32,225 nt of DNA from an uncultured Clostridia bacterium (lineage in GTDB: Bacteria > Bacillota > Clostridia > TANB77 > CAG-508): contig CAKPRW010000004.1 in the NCBI GenBank assembly GCA_934183045.1, forward strand, positions 1-32,225. The letters run 5' to 3'. A program made the translations under genes and the position numbers. Positions 21,967 through 31,600 of the stretch are shown in pieces. The number at the start of each line of letters is the position of its first letter. Position 1 is the first letter of the stretch. The notes under the pieces are model-generated. The model saw nothing but the letters and a program-made list of their open reading frames with translations, had not been told where the DNA came from and made no database searches.

Positions 21967-22998
21967 ATGAAACTTTTTACGTTTGGTTCAAAAGATATAG
22001 GAATAGATTTAGGAACTGCTAATATTTTAGTTACATTAAAAGGAAAAGGAATAGTTTTAAAAGAACCTTCTGTTGTTGCAATTGATAGAAAAACAGGAAA
22101 TATTATGGCGACAGGAAATGAAGCAAAAGATATGCTTGGAAGAACTCCAGAGCAAATTAAAGCAGTAAGACCATTAAAAGATGGAGTTATTGCTGATTTT
22201 ACAGCAACGCAATTAATGCTTAAAAATCTAATTCAAAAAGTATCAAAAAGATATAATGTAGGCAGACCAAGAGTTGTTGTAGGAGTACCATCTGGTATAA
22301 CGGAAGTAGAAGAAAGAGCAGTAGAGGAGTCTGTTATACAAGCAGGTGCAAAAGAAGTATATTTAATTGAAGAACCTATGGCGGCAGCTATAGGTGCGGC
22401 TATGGATATAGGAGAACCAAGTGGAAATATTATAGTAGATATAGGTGGAGGTACAACCGAAGTTGCAGTTATATCTTTAGGGGGCATTGTTGTAAGTCAT
22501 TCTTTAAGAGTAGCTGGAGATGAATTAGATGAAGATATTGTAGGTTATATAAAAAGAGAAACAAACTTGGCTATAGGAGAAACAACAGCAGAGCAAATAA
22601 AAAAACAAATAGGATGTGCAATGCCACTTATGACGGAAATGACAATGGAAGTAAGAGGAAGAGATTTAGGAGATGGTCTACCTAGAAATATAACAGTGAC
22701 ATCAACACAAATAGAAGAAGCCATGAAAGAGTCAATAAGTAAAATTGTTGATATTGTTAAATTGACATTAGAGAAAACGCCACCAGAACTTGCATCAGAT
22801 ATTATGGAAAAAGGAATTGTTCTAGCAGGTGGGGGAGCTCTAATTCAAAATTTGGACAAGTTATTAAGCATTGAAACTGGAATGCCAGTTTATGTTGCGG
22901 ACGAGCCATTAGACTGTGTCGTTAGAGGAACTGGCAAAACTTTGGAAGACTTAGAAAGGCTAAAAACAGTTTTGGTAAATGCAAGAAAAAGAAAATAG
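21967..22998 (+). CDS. mreB: Rod shape-determining protein MreB
   Basis: This encodes a 343-residue bacterial actin that forms membrane-bound filaments guiding lateral wall synthesis. The nucleotide-binding motifs are GIDLGTANILV (phosphate 1), EEPMAAAIGAAMDI with IVDIGGGTTEVAVI (phosphate 2) and MEKGIVLAGGGALI (adenosine). The length is normal. ATG 21967 follows GAAAGGAAG. It is the third gene of the operon, 24 bases after radC and 16 before mreC. No in-frame CGG occurs; the ACG GAA and GCG GCA contexts are out of phase. Confidence 0.97.
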   Translation: MKLFTFGSKDIGIDLGTANILVTLKGKGIVLKEPSVVAIDRKTGNIMATGNEAKDMLGRTPEQIKAVRPLKDGVIADFTATQLMLKNLIQKVSKRYNVGRPRVVVGVPSGITEVEERAVEESVIQAGAKEVYLIEEPMAAAIGAAMDIGEPSGNIIVDIGGGTTEVAVISLGGIVVSHSLRVAGDELDEDIVGYIKRETNLAIGETTAEQIKKQIGCAMPLMTEMTMEVRGRDLGDGLPRNITVTSTQIEEAMKESISKIVDIVKLTLEKTPPELASDIMEKGIVLAGGGALIQNLDKLLSIETGMPVYVADEPLDCVVRGTGKTLEDLERLKTVLVNARKRK

Positions 22999-23014
22999 AT
23001 TTTAGGAGTAAAAA

Positions 23015-23830
23015 ATGTATAGAAATAAGAAAAGTGGGATAATAGGAATTATTATAACAATTATAATATTAATATTGATTGTAATTTTCTCAAATGGTGA
23101 AAAAGGCTCATCTTTTTTAGAAAATGCAGCAAGTAACTTAGTAATGCCAATACAAAATGGATTAACATACTTGAAAAACAAAATAAGTGGAAACAATACG
23201 TTTTTTACAGATATAAATAATTTAAAAGAAGAAAATAAAAGCTTAAAAGAAAAGAATAGTGAATTAGAACAGTCATTAAGAGAACTAGAAAATATAAAAA
23301 CTCAAAACGAAACTTTGAAAGAATATTTAAACTTGACTGAGAAATATGGGGAATATAAGACAATTCCTGGATATATCATAAATAAAGATATAAGTAACTA
23401 TTCAAAAACAATAGTAATAAATATAGGTAAAAAAGATGGCGTAAGTGAAAATATGACAGTTATAGGTGATGAAGGTTTAGTAGGACATGTTGTATCAGTT
23501 ACAGATTCAACTGCTAAAGTTCAGACTATAATTGATACTGCTAGTTCAGTAAGTTGTATAATGAGTACTACAAAAGAGTCTATAGTTTGTAAAGGAACCT
23601 TGGATGAAAATTCAACATTAAAGGCAATGTATATTCCAACAGATGCTAATATCATTCAGGGAGATAGTATAGAAACATCTGGATTAGGAGGAATATATCC
23701 TAAGGGTATCCATATAGGCACAGTAAAAAAAGTTAATAATACTCAAAATATGACTGATAGATATGCAGTAGTAGAAACAGCAGTTGATTTTGATAAATTA
23801 AATTCTGTTCTTGTTATTACAAATCAGTAA
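23015..23830 (+). CDS. mreC: Rod shape-determining protein MreC
   Basis: This encodes 271 residues: one membrane helix (about 8-28), a coiled coil at about 65-100 (NLKEENKSLKEKNSELEQSL), then the two beta-barrel domains of MreC with VIGDEGLVGHVVSV and GDSIETSGLGGIYPKGIHIG. It organises the elongation complex outside the membrane and contacts PBP2. ATG 23015 follows TTAGGAG. It is complete and lies between mreB and mreD. Confidence 0.95.
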   Translation: MYRNKKSGIIGIIITIIILILIVIFSNGEKGSSFLENAASNLVMPIQNGLTYLKNKISGNNTFFTDINNLKEENKSLKEKNSELEQSLRELENIKTQNETLKEYLNLTEKYGEYKTIPGYIINKDISNYSKTIVINIGKKDGVSENMTVIGDEGLVGHVVSVTDSTAKVQTIIDTASSVSCIMSTTKESIVCKGTLDENSTLKAMYIPTDANIIQGDSIETSGLGGIYPKGIHIGTVKKVNNTQNMTDRYAVVETAVDFDKLNSVLVITNQ

Positions 23831-23855
23831 AATAAAAATGAAAGAGGTGAACCAA

Positions 23856-24389
23856 TTGAAAAAAGTAGTAATTAATATAATTCTTGTAATAATAGCAATT
23901 GTTGTATATTTTCTACAATCAAACTTTTTTAATTGGTTTAATATAGCAGGGATTATGCCAAACATGTTCGTGATTTATGTATTGTTTATTGGTTTATTTG
24001 CAAATAGAACAATAGGAACGGTATATGGAGCTGTGTTAGGGATTATACTGGATTTTATAATAGGAACTAAAGTTGGAATCTATGGAGTTTGTTTAGGATT
24101 AATAGGTTTTCTATCAGGAACCTTTGATAAAAACTTTTCTAAAGATAGTAGAATGACAATTATGCTTATGGTCTCAGGATCTACTATCATATTTGAAATA
24201 ATAAAATATACTTTGAACTTTTTCTTTGTTTCTACACAAATTGAAATACTAAGTTTTATAAAAATAATTGTAATAGAAGTATTATTTAATATTATTTTGA
24301 CAATTATTATATACCCATTAATACAGAAGTTTGGATATTATATAGAGAATGAATATAAAGGAAATAAAATACTAACAAGATATTTTTAA
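23856..24389 (+). CDS. mreD: Rod shape-determining protein MreD
   Basis: This encodes about 177 residues, almost entirely membrane helices (five or six), of the MreD family. It has the typical central PNMFVIYVLFIGLFANRTIG and GAVLGIILDFIIGTKVGIYG segments. I place the start at TTG 23856, because AGAGGTGA ends five bases upstream. The in-frame ATG 23838 lies directly at that binding site, and longer forms would overlap mreC without need. It works with MreC and MrdA in the elongation complex. Confidence 0.88.
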   Translation: MKKVVINIILVIIAIVVYFLQSNFFNWFNIAGIMPNMFVIYVLFIGLFANRTIGTVYGAVLGIILDFIIGTKVGIYGVCLGLIGFLSGTFDKNFSKDSRMTIMLMVSGSTIIFEIIKYTLNFFFVSTQIEILSFIKIIVIEVLFNIILTIIIYPLIQKFGYYIENEYKGNKILTRYF

Positions 24390-24406
24390 AATAAGAAGGT
24401 GAAAGT

Positions 24407-26515
24407 TTGGCAAGAAATATGAAAAAAATTAATATTAATTTAAGATTTAATGTATTGACAGTGTTAATATATATAGTAGGAATTGTACTAATTGCCAGAC
24501 TATTCAGTCTTCAAATAGTACATGGAGCGGAGTATAGGGAACAGTCAAATACAAGACTTACAAGAGAAAGTGTTGTTGAAGCTTCTAGGGGAGCTATATT
24601 GGATAAAACGGGAACAACACTAGTAAGTTCAAAAATGGAATTTTCCTTAGAAATGTATAAAAGTAAAGTAGATACAGAAATTTTAAATCAATCAATATTA
24701 AATATGATAGCTGTTTTAGAAAAATATGATGTTTCGTATGTAGATTCTTTTCCAATTAATATTGATCCATTTGAATTTACGATTTCTGAACAAGATTTGA
24801 TTTCTTGGAAAAAATCCTATAATTTACCAGAAGATATAACTGCAGAAGAAGCTTTTTATAAATTTAAGGATAAATATAAAATACAAAATACTAATACTCA
24901 GGAAATAAGAAAGATTATGGCTATAAGATATGAAGTAGCTAAAAAAGGATATAGTAGTACAAAGGCGGTTACAATAGCAGAAAACATACCAAGAGAAGCG
25001 GTTGCTGAATTCAGCGAAAGTTCTGACAAGTTTGCGGGAATTAATATAGTTGTTCAACCCGTAAGACAGTATACATCTGGTAATTTGGCCTCACATATTT
25101 TAGGTTATGCTGGTAAAATAAGTAGCGAAGAATATGAAAAAAGAAAAAATACATATAGTAGTAATGATATTATAGGAAAAACTGGTATAGAATATGTTTT
25201 TGAAGAATATTTAAAAGGAAAAAATGGTACAAAGCAAATTGACATGGCAGTAGATGGAACAACTACAGCAGAATATATTTCAGATGAGGCTGTTGCCGGA
25301 TCAGATGTAGTGTTAACTATAGATGCTAATTTACAAAATATTGCTGAGAAGGCATTAGCGTCAAATATTCAAAAGATTGCTACTGGAGGATTTGGAAAAG
25401 CATATAATGCAAATGCTGGAGCATGTGTTGTTATGAATGTTAATACAGGTGAAGTTCTAGCAATGGCAAGTTATCCAGATTATAATCCTGAAGACTTTGT
25501 TGGCGGAATAAGTAATGAGGCTTGGAATAATTATATGAATAATTCAGCTAAACCATTAGTTGATAAAGCAATCCAAAATTCATATTCACCAGGGTCAACA
25601 TTTAAGATGATAACAGCGATTGCAGGTTTAGAGTCAGGTGTTATAAATTTAAACTCTAAAATTAATGATACAGGTATTTATAAAAAATACGGAATATCAA
25701 TGAATTGTTGGTATTATACAGATTATCATAGAGGGCATGGATATCTAAATGTTTCTGAAGCGATAGAAAAATCATGTAATTATTTCTTCTATGAAACTGG
25801 AGATAGAATGGGTATTGACAAATTGGCTGAGTTTGCAAAATATTTTGGATTAGGAACAAAAACTGGAATAGAACTACAAGGAGAAACAGCAGGAGTATTG
25901 GCAAGTAGAGAAACAAAACAACAAATGCATACAGATGATCCTAATTGGAACCCAGGAAACACATTAAATGCAGCTATAGGACAAGGGGATAATGAGTTCA
26001 GTCCATTGCAAATGGCAAGATATATAAGTATGCTTGCAAATGGAGGACATAGAATTGATGTGAGTATAGTAAAAACTATAAGAAATGCTGATGGTTCAGA
26101 AGTATCAAGGGATGAAATAAATCAATTTATAAGTAAAAAACTAGGAATAGAAGAAGATTCAACACAAGAAATAGAAATAAATCAAAATTATTTAAATGCT
26201 GTACTACAAGGTATGAAATCAGTTACTAGTGATAGTGGAGGAACTGCTTATGTTAGATTTAAAGATTTTAATATAAGTGTAGGAGGAAAAACTGGTTCAG
26301 CTGAAGCTCCTAACAATAAAGTTCATGCATGGTTTGTAGGGTTTGCACCATTTGAAAATCCGGAAATAGCTATAGTAGTTATGGTTGAAAATGGTGGACA
26401 TGGTAATTATACAGCAGAAGTAGTAAGAGACATCATGGCAGAGTATTTTGGAATGAATACTCAAAATGTAGAAGAAGACATGAGTGTAGTTCCTTATATA
26501 GAAATGATGCAGTAA
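24407..26515 (+). CDS. mrdA: Penicillin-binding protein 2 (elongation transpeptidase)
   Basis: This encodes a 702-residue class B PBP that cross-links peptidoglycan during elongation. A membrane helix lies at about 15-33, the pedestal with RGAILDKTGTTLV starts near 60, and the transpeptidase domain runs from about 310. Active-site motifs are S397-TF-K400 in SPGSTFKM, S456-C-N458 and K628-T-G630. The TTG start 24407 follows GAAGGTGA; an in-frame ATG 15 bases later lacks a site. A large insertion at 80-150 in the pedestal is typical of Firmicutes PBP2 forms. It is the last gene of the operon, followed by the GC-rich palindromic repeat. Confidence 0.95.
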   Translation: MARNMKKININLRFNVLTVLIYIVGIVLIARLFSLQIVHGAEYREQSNTRLTRESVVEASRGAILDKTGTTLVSSKMEFSLEMYKSKVDTEILNQSILNMIAVLEKYDVSYVDSFPINIDPFEFTISEQDLISWKKSYNLPEDITAEEAFYKFKDKYKIQNTNTQEIRKIMAIRYEVAKKGYSSTKAVTIAENIPREAVAEFSESSDKFAGINIVVQPVRQYTSGNLASHILGYAGKISSEEYEKRKNTYSSNDIIGKTGIEYVFEEYLKGKNGTKQIDMAVDGTTTAEYISDEAVAGSDVVLTIDANLQNIAEKALASNIQKIATGGFGKAYNANAGACVVMNVNTGEVLAMASYPDYNPEDFVGGISNEAWNNYMNNSAKPLVDKAIQNSYSPGSTFKMITAIAGLESGVINLNSKINDTGIYKKYGISMNCWYYTDYHRGHGYLNVSEAIEKSCNYFFYETGDRMGIDKLAEFAKYFGLGTKTGIELQGETAGVLASRETKQQMHTDDPNWNPGNTLNAAIGQGDNEFSPLQMARYISMLANGGHRIDVSIVKTIRNADGSEVSRDEINQFISKKLGIEEDSTQEIEINQNYLNAVLQGMKSVTSDSGGTAYVRFKDFNISVGGKTGSAEAPNNKVHAWFVGFAPFENPEIAIVVMVENGGHGNYTAEVVRDIMAEYFGMNTQNVEEDMSVVPYIEMMQ

Positions 26516-26528
26516 TCAAATGAACATG

Positions 26529-26691
26529 GCGATCAAGGTCGATCAAGGGGACGCGCCCCTTGGTCGACGATATAAGATATGTGATTAAAAGTAGTAAAAT
26601 CTATATTTTTATTAATTATAAAACCCACCCAGGTTAGAAGTGCTAATTCGATCAAAAGCGATCGAGGGGCGCGTCCCTATGATCGCTTTTG
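26529..26691. repeat. GC-rich bipartite palindromic repeat, locus B
   Basis: Arm 1 (26531-26568) contains AAGGGGACGCGCCCCTTGGTC; arm 2 (26650-26691) contains GATCGAGGGGCGCGTCCC inside a longer palindrome (CAAAAGCGATC...GATCGCTTTTG). The arms are inverted to each other and enclose about 80 AT-rich bases. Arm 1 matches the first arm of locus A and arm 2 matches the second, so the order and orientation are conserved. It separates mrdA from minC and may act as a terminator. Confidence 0.85.
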
Positions 26692-26726
26692 AGAGGATTT
26701 AATGTTATTGGAGAAAGGATGTAAAA

Positions 26727-27338
26727 ATGAATAATTCAGTTAGTATTAATTTGAAAAAGGACAAGATATTGATTAAATTAAGTGATGAGGCAGAACAAAA
26801 AGAAATTGTAGAGGCATTAAAAAAGAAGTTGCCAGAACTTAAAAAATTGTACAAGGATGAGAAAACTCCTATTAATGTGACAGGAAAAATTTTAAAAAAT
26901 AAGGAAATTGATGAGATTCAAAATCTTATTAAAGAAAAAATAGATGTGGATATTGAATTTGATATGCCTAAAACGCTAGGATTACATAGTATTAAAAAGA
27001 CTTTTGATAGAAACATTGCAATATCTGAAACTAAGTTTCACAGAGGTTCTTTACGTTCAGGGCAAAAGATAGAAGCAGAAGGAAGTATTGTAATAATTGG
27101 AGACATTAATTCAGGAGCTGAGGTAATTGCATCAGACAATATAATTGTATTAGGTACATTAAGAGGATTGGCACATGCAGGAGCAAAAGGAAATAAACAA
27201 GCCATTATTGCAGCAGGCACAGTTGACACTGTGCAAATAAGAATTGCTAATATCGTAAAAGAAATAGACAGAGATGAGGAACCAATGCATAAACAATCAT
27301 ATATATATATATCAGAAAATGAAATTGTAATTGAATAG
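26727..27338 (+). CDS. minC: Septum site-determining protein MinC
   Basis: This encodes 203 residues. The N-terminal domain (about 1-95) is the FtsZ-directed part. The C-terminal beta-helix begins at HRGSLRSGQKIEAEGSIVII and continues DINSGAEVIASDNIIVLGTLRGLAHAGAKGNKQAII, the MinC signature that binds MinD. MinC blocks FtsZ assembly away from mid-cell. The start ATG 26727 follows GAAAGGATG. In most Firmicutes minD follows directly; here the next genes are unrelated and on the other strand, so minD must be elsewhere or missing. Confidence 0.92.
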   Translation: MNNSVSINLKKDKILIKLSDEAEQKEIVEALKKKLPELKKLYKDEKTPINVTGKILKNKEIDEIQNLIKEKIDVDIEFDMPKTLGLHSIKKTFDRNIAISETKFHRGSLRSGQKIEAEGSIVIIGDINSGAEVIASDNIIVLGTLRGLAHAGAKGNKQAIIAAGTVDTVQIRIANIVKEIDRDEEPMHKQSYIYISENEIVIE

Positions 27339-27722
27339 TTAGTTTAATAATAACAAAATTAATGCTATAAATAGCATTTCGTCTTTTACATCTTCTTTAT
27401 ATAAAATAAAAAGCAAACATAGGATTATTATATCATCTAAATATAATTTGATTCCAAATATATCAATTATAGGGTCGTCTGAGTTTGAAAAACCATTGAA
27501 ATCAAATGAAAATGGAAAAATATTATTTGAATAAGAACGGTTAGATTGTACAGAAGAGATATTCTCTTCTGTATTTTTGTTTTCATTTATATCATTTATT
27601 ATAGAGCTTGTTTGATTATAATCATTTTCAATAGAATGAGAAGTTTTATTGTTATTATTAATATTATAATATCTATAATATGGATATTGAAAAGGAAATC
27701 CAAAATAAGGAAACCTAGCCAT
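27339..27722 (-). CDS. Unknown small protein with C-terminal hydrophobic segment
   Basis: This encodes 127 residues from ATG 27722, set by AAAAGGAG upstream on the minus strand. It begins with an aromatic-rich stretch (MARFPYFGFPFQYPYYRYYN), followed by an Asn/Ser/Glu-rich low-complexity region, and ends in a hydrophobic segment (about 95-127, with IIILCLLFILY). The layout recalls small spore coat or spore-associated proteins of clostridia, but I recognise no family. It overlaps the end of the preceding minus-strand gene by eight bases, so the two are translationally coupled. It converges with minC. Confidence 0.7.
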   Translation of the reverse strand: MARFPYFGFPFQYPYYRYYNINNNNKTSHSIENDYNQTSSIINDINENKNTEENISSVQSNRSYSNNIFPFSFDFNGFSNSDDPIIDIFGIKLYLDDIIILCLLFILYKEDVKDEMLFIALILLLLN

Positions 27723-28188
27723 TATTATTCTCCTTTTTATCATCTTTTAATATATTTGCTATTTTACTAACATTAAGCAAATTCACATATTGATCTAATT
27801 TCTCTTTTTTACCATCTCTTAAGTAAGGTTTTAATGAATACAATAAATTTGCTCTAGGATCATTTTTATCATTCATTTTTCCAAATGCAGAAGTTATTTT
27901 CATAATAGTAGCAGCATCAATATTATTAAAATCAAATCCAGATGCATTATCACTGTTTGAATTATTAGAGTTATTAGAGTTATTAGAGTTATTAGAATTA
28001 TTAGAGTTATTAGAGTTGGTGTTAGTAGATGTGTTTTGGGTACCAGAAGTATTTGAATTTAACATGCTAGACACTTTTTCAATCATTTCAGGAGAAATTT
28101 GTGATAATGCATCTGAAAGATTTCCATTATCAACCATATTTTTAATATTATTCATTGTATTTTCATCTAAATTAAGATTATTATTCAA
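27715..28188 (-). CDS. Unknown protein with Asn-Asn-Ser repeat
   Basis: This encodes about 157 residues. I place the start at TTG 28188, because AGGGGTGA lies five to six bases upstream; GTG 28197 would lie within that site. An N-terminal helical part (NMVDNGNLSDALSQISPEMI) is followed by a spacer of repeated Asn-Asn-Ser and a conserved-looking C-terminal part (FNNIDAATIMKITSAFGKMN, then DPRANLLYSLKPYLRDGKKEKLD) that resembles small conserved proteins of clostridia of unknown role. It has no signal peptide or membrane helix. It is the first gene of a two-gene unit with the aromatic-rich gene downstream. Confidence 0.7.
   Translation of the reverse strand: MNNNLNLDENTMNNIKNMVDNGNLSDALSQISPEMIEKVSSMLNSNTSGTQNTSTNTNSNNSNNSNNSNNSNNSNNSNSDNASGFDFNNIDAATIMKITSAFGKMNDKNDPRANLLYSLKPYLRDGKKEKLDQYVNLLNVSKIANILKDDKKENNNG
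27964..28017. repeat. Six 9-base tandem repeats inside the Asn-Asn-Ser gene
   Basis: ATTAGAGTT is repeated six times, with one copy ATTAGAATT, encoding Asn-Asn-Ser on the minus strand. The copy number is probably variable between strains through slippage, changing spacer length without altering the frame. Confidence 0.9.
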
Positions 28189-28197
28189 ATTTATCAC

Positions 28198-28657
28198 CCC
28201 TATATATATATTATTAAAGTATGTAAATATATATTAGTAAGATATGAAAAAATAATTAAATTGTTACATATTAATTTAAATTATTATAGATCAACAGTTG
28301 AAAATGCATAAAACAAACTTAGAAATTAGGAAAAAATATGTTATATATTAGTATATTGTTAATACAAATTCGGTAGACATAAAAAATGATGTTTTTTTGC
28401 TGAAAAACATTGAAAAAACTAGGAAAAAAGGTTATAATATAAAGTAGCGGAGATTTTGCTTAAATAAATATTACAAATATTACAAAAAAGTAAAATAATT
28501 TTAATAAACAAAATATGAAAATGCAAGGAAAAGCTTCCGTAGACTAATATTGAATATTTTATACAAAAGAAAAGTATATCATATTGATTTATTATTAGAT
28601 ATTTCAATATAATATATAGGAATAAATGGGTTTTATAAAGAAATAGGAGGAAGAAAT
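28198..28657 (+). other. Gene-free region with long leader of the surface protein gene
   Basis: This is 460 bases without a gene. It holds the promoter at 28410-28438 and then about 210 bases of untranslated leader. The leader contains a small hairpin, GGAAAAGCTTCC, near 28527-28540. I could not match it to a known riboswitch class. Confidence 0.5.
28410..28438 (+). promoter_or_regulatory. Promoter of the surface protein gene
   Basis: TTGAAA (28410-28415), a 17-base spacer and TATAAT (28433-28438). It is about 220 bases upstream of the start codon, so the transcript has a long leader that could carry regulation. Confidence 0.7.
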
Positions 28658-31600
28658 ATGAAAGGTAAAATTTTAAAAATCAGTACTGTTATAACATTAA
28701 TTTTGACTATGACAATGATTAACTTTCTATATGTGGGAAATAGTATAGTAAGTTATGCGATAGACAATATTAGTACAAATAACAATAATGTAGAATTTGG
28801 CGTATACTTTAAAGACGATAACGGAAATAAAGTATCAAGTTTAGAAACTGAAATTGATAGTACAAATATGAATATGTATTTGTATTTAAAAGTTAAACAA
28901 GAAGGATATTTTAATGGTAAAGTAACATTAAACGAGGCTAACTTTAAACTAAAAGATACGCAAAACGAATACATAAATAAAATAGATGGAAATGTTATAA
29001 ATTTAAATCAAATTAATGCTGGAAAAGAAGTTGAGATAGAATTGCCAATAGAATTTATCAAAAATGAGAATTTTGATTTAAATCTATTAAACATGGAAAG
29101 TAAAATTTTATTAGAGGGAATTTATAGAGATAGTAGTGAAAGAGATAAACAAATCAAATCTAATAAAACAATAAAATTGCAATTAATGCCTAAAAATGAT
29201 TCCTCTCAAAATATAGATACAACTGCAGAGATTATTACAAATAAAACACTAACAGTTGGTGGAGAAGGTAAAAGAGTTGTACAAATTTTATTAAATGTAG
29301 GATTAAAAGATAATAGTTATCCTATAGAAAAATTAAATATTAATATGACTGTTCCAAGTATGAATAATGAACAACCAGAAGCATATGCAGTTGCAAATTT
29401 AAACACAATGAAAGAATATTCATATAATTACGAAAATGGACAAATTAACATTAATATGAAAAACGACAAATCTGAAAACAATGAAGTCTTATGGAAAAAT
29501 AGAGGGAATGAAGCAATTGTATTAACATATTTATACAAAGTGGATGAAATAGAAGACATTAATATTTCCGGAAAAGTAGAGATGAGTTTATATAATAATA
29601 CTTCTATAGATACAGAAATACCAAGTATTAATGTTAATAAAAATGATGAAAAAGAAGAAGTTGTATCAGCTACAATTAAAGAAAGCGAAGAATCAATTGC
29701 TAAAGGAAAATTGTATCAAGGAATTGATAGAGAATACACAACCAAAGATACAATAAGTGTTAATGCAACAAACATAGTTAATTATCTAGAAATAAAAGAA
29801 AATGATGTATTTTCAATCGCAACAGAAGAAAAACAACAAGAAACAGAAGTTAATCAAGTATATAAAAAGACTGTACTAAACAAAGATCAATTATTTAATA
29901 TAATTGGTGAAAATGGTAGAGTAATAGTAAAAAATTCCGACGGAGAATATATTTCTGTAATAACTAAAGATACTCAGGCAGATGAAAATGGAAATATAGT
30001 AATAGACTATGGTGCAGAAGGACAAACAGGAATCTCAATAAAAACAACAGCTCCAGTAAATACTGGAAAGCTAGATATTACTAACAACAAAGTTATTAAA
30101 GCAAATGATACAGACCTTATAAAAGATAGTAATAGTTTAAAAACACAATTATTTGTAACAACAAACTTAAATGAAAACCAAGGTAGTGAAGCAAAAGAAA
30201 TATCAAATATTGAACTTAAAGATACAGTAACAGAAGCTGGATTAGAGATTAATAAAGCAGATTTATCTACTGTTATAGAAAATGATATAGAATTAAAAGC
30301 TTTATTAAAATCAAAAAATGAATCTAATGACTTATATAAAAATCCAACTTTAAATATTGAATTTCCTGAACAAGTAGAAGAAATTAAAATAAATGATATA
30401 TCATTATTATATGATGAAGAATTAAGAATAAAAGATTATGATTTAAATGGACGTGTATTGACTGTAAGATTAGAAGGAGAGCAAACTAATTATACTGAAA
30501 ATGCTGTTGAAGGTACTATTATTGTAATAAATGGAAAAGTTAAATTAAATAAAAAAGCTGCAACAGCAGATAGCCAAATAGTAATGAGTTATTCTAACGA
30601 AAAAGCAAAAGCGTATGCAAATGATGCTAAAGCAGCAGCAAATGTAAAAGTAGTAGCTCCAACAGATGTAACAACAGTAACAACAATAGAACAATTAAAC
30701 ATAGAAGAAGTTAATCAAAATGGAGAAAAAGAAATTATGCTTCAAAGGGGAACATCAGCTAAAGAAATAACACCTCAAATAGAAGTAATAAATAATAAAC
30801 CGGTAACAATCAAAGACGTAAAAGTTCTAGGAAGTTTTCCAACAGGTGAAAATGAAGATTCTGTCGGAATAGATATTACAAGTCAAATTAATACAGAAAA
30901 CGCAAAAGTATATTATTCAGAAAATGAAAATGCAACAGATGATTTGTCAAATACAGAAAATGCATGGAGTGAAACAATACAAGACGAATCTAAAGTCAAG
31001 AAATATTTAATTGCAACAGATGAGCTTGCTTCAGGAGATAGTATAATTGCAAACTATAATGCAGTAATACCAGAAAACTTGGAATATAACGAAAATGCAA
31101 GTCAAGATTATCAAGTTACTTATACAGATAGTACAACAAATTTAAGTGATACAGTAAAATCAACAAAATTAAGTATGACAACTGGTACAGGTCCAAAACT
31201 AGAAGCTAAAGTAACAGGAACAGTAGGAAACGACGAATTAAAAGATGGAAGCCAAGTAAAATCAGGAGAAGTAATTAAATATAAAATACAAGTATCAAAC
31301 ACAGGAACAGAGACTGCAAAAAATGTAACAATATCTGCTCCAGTGCCAGAAGGAACAACATATGTGCAAGCAAAAGAAGAATTTGATTGCACAGGAGCTT
31401 CATATTATGTGGAATCAGATAAACAAAAATGTGAAGAAGTATTATCTGAAATTAAACCAGGAGAAGTAGTTACAAGAGAATATGAAGTAAGAGTTAATAA
31501 GAATATTACAGATGAAACAAATATTACAGATAAATGTACAGCAAAATTTGATGATGTAATAACAGAGTCAAATGAGTTAAAATCTGTACTAAAAAATGGG

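Noticed and set aside
27964..28017. CRISPR-like or regulatory repeat array
   Set aside because: The repeats are 9 bases long, contiguous and in frame, encoding Asn-Asn-Ser; they are a coding tandem repeat.
28444..28560. Cyclic-di-GMP riboswitch before the surface protein gene
   Set aside because: Isolated phrases (GTAGCGGAG, ATGCAAGG) resemble parts of the class I consensus but are in the wrong order and lack the tetraloop and receptor.
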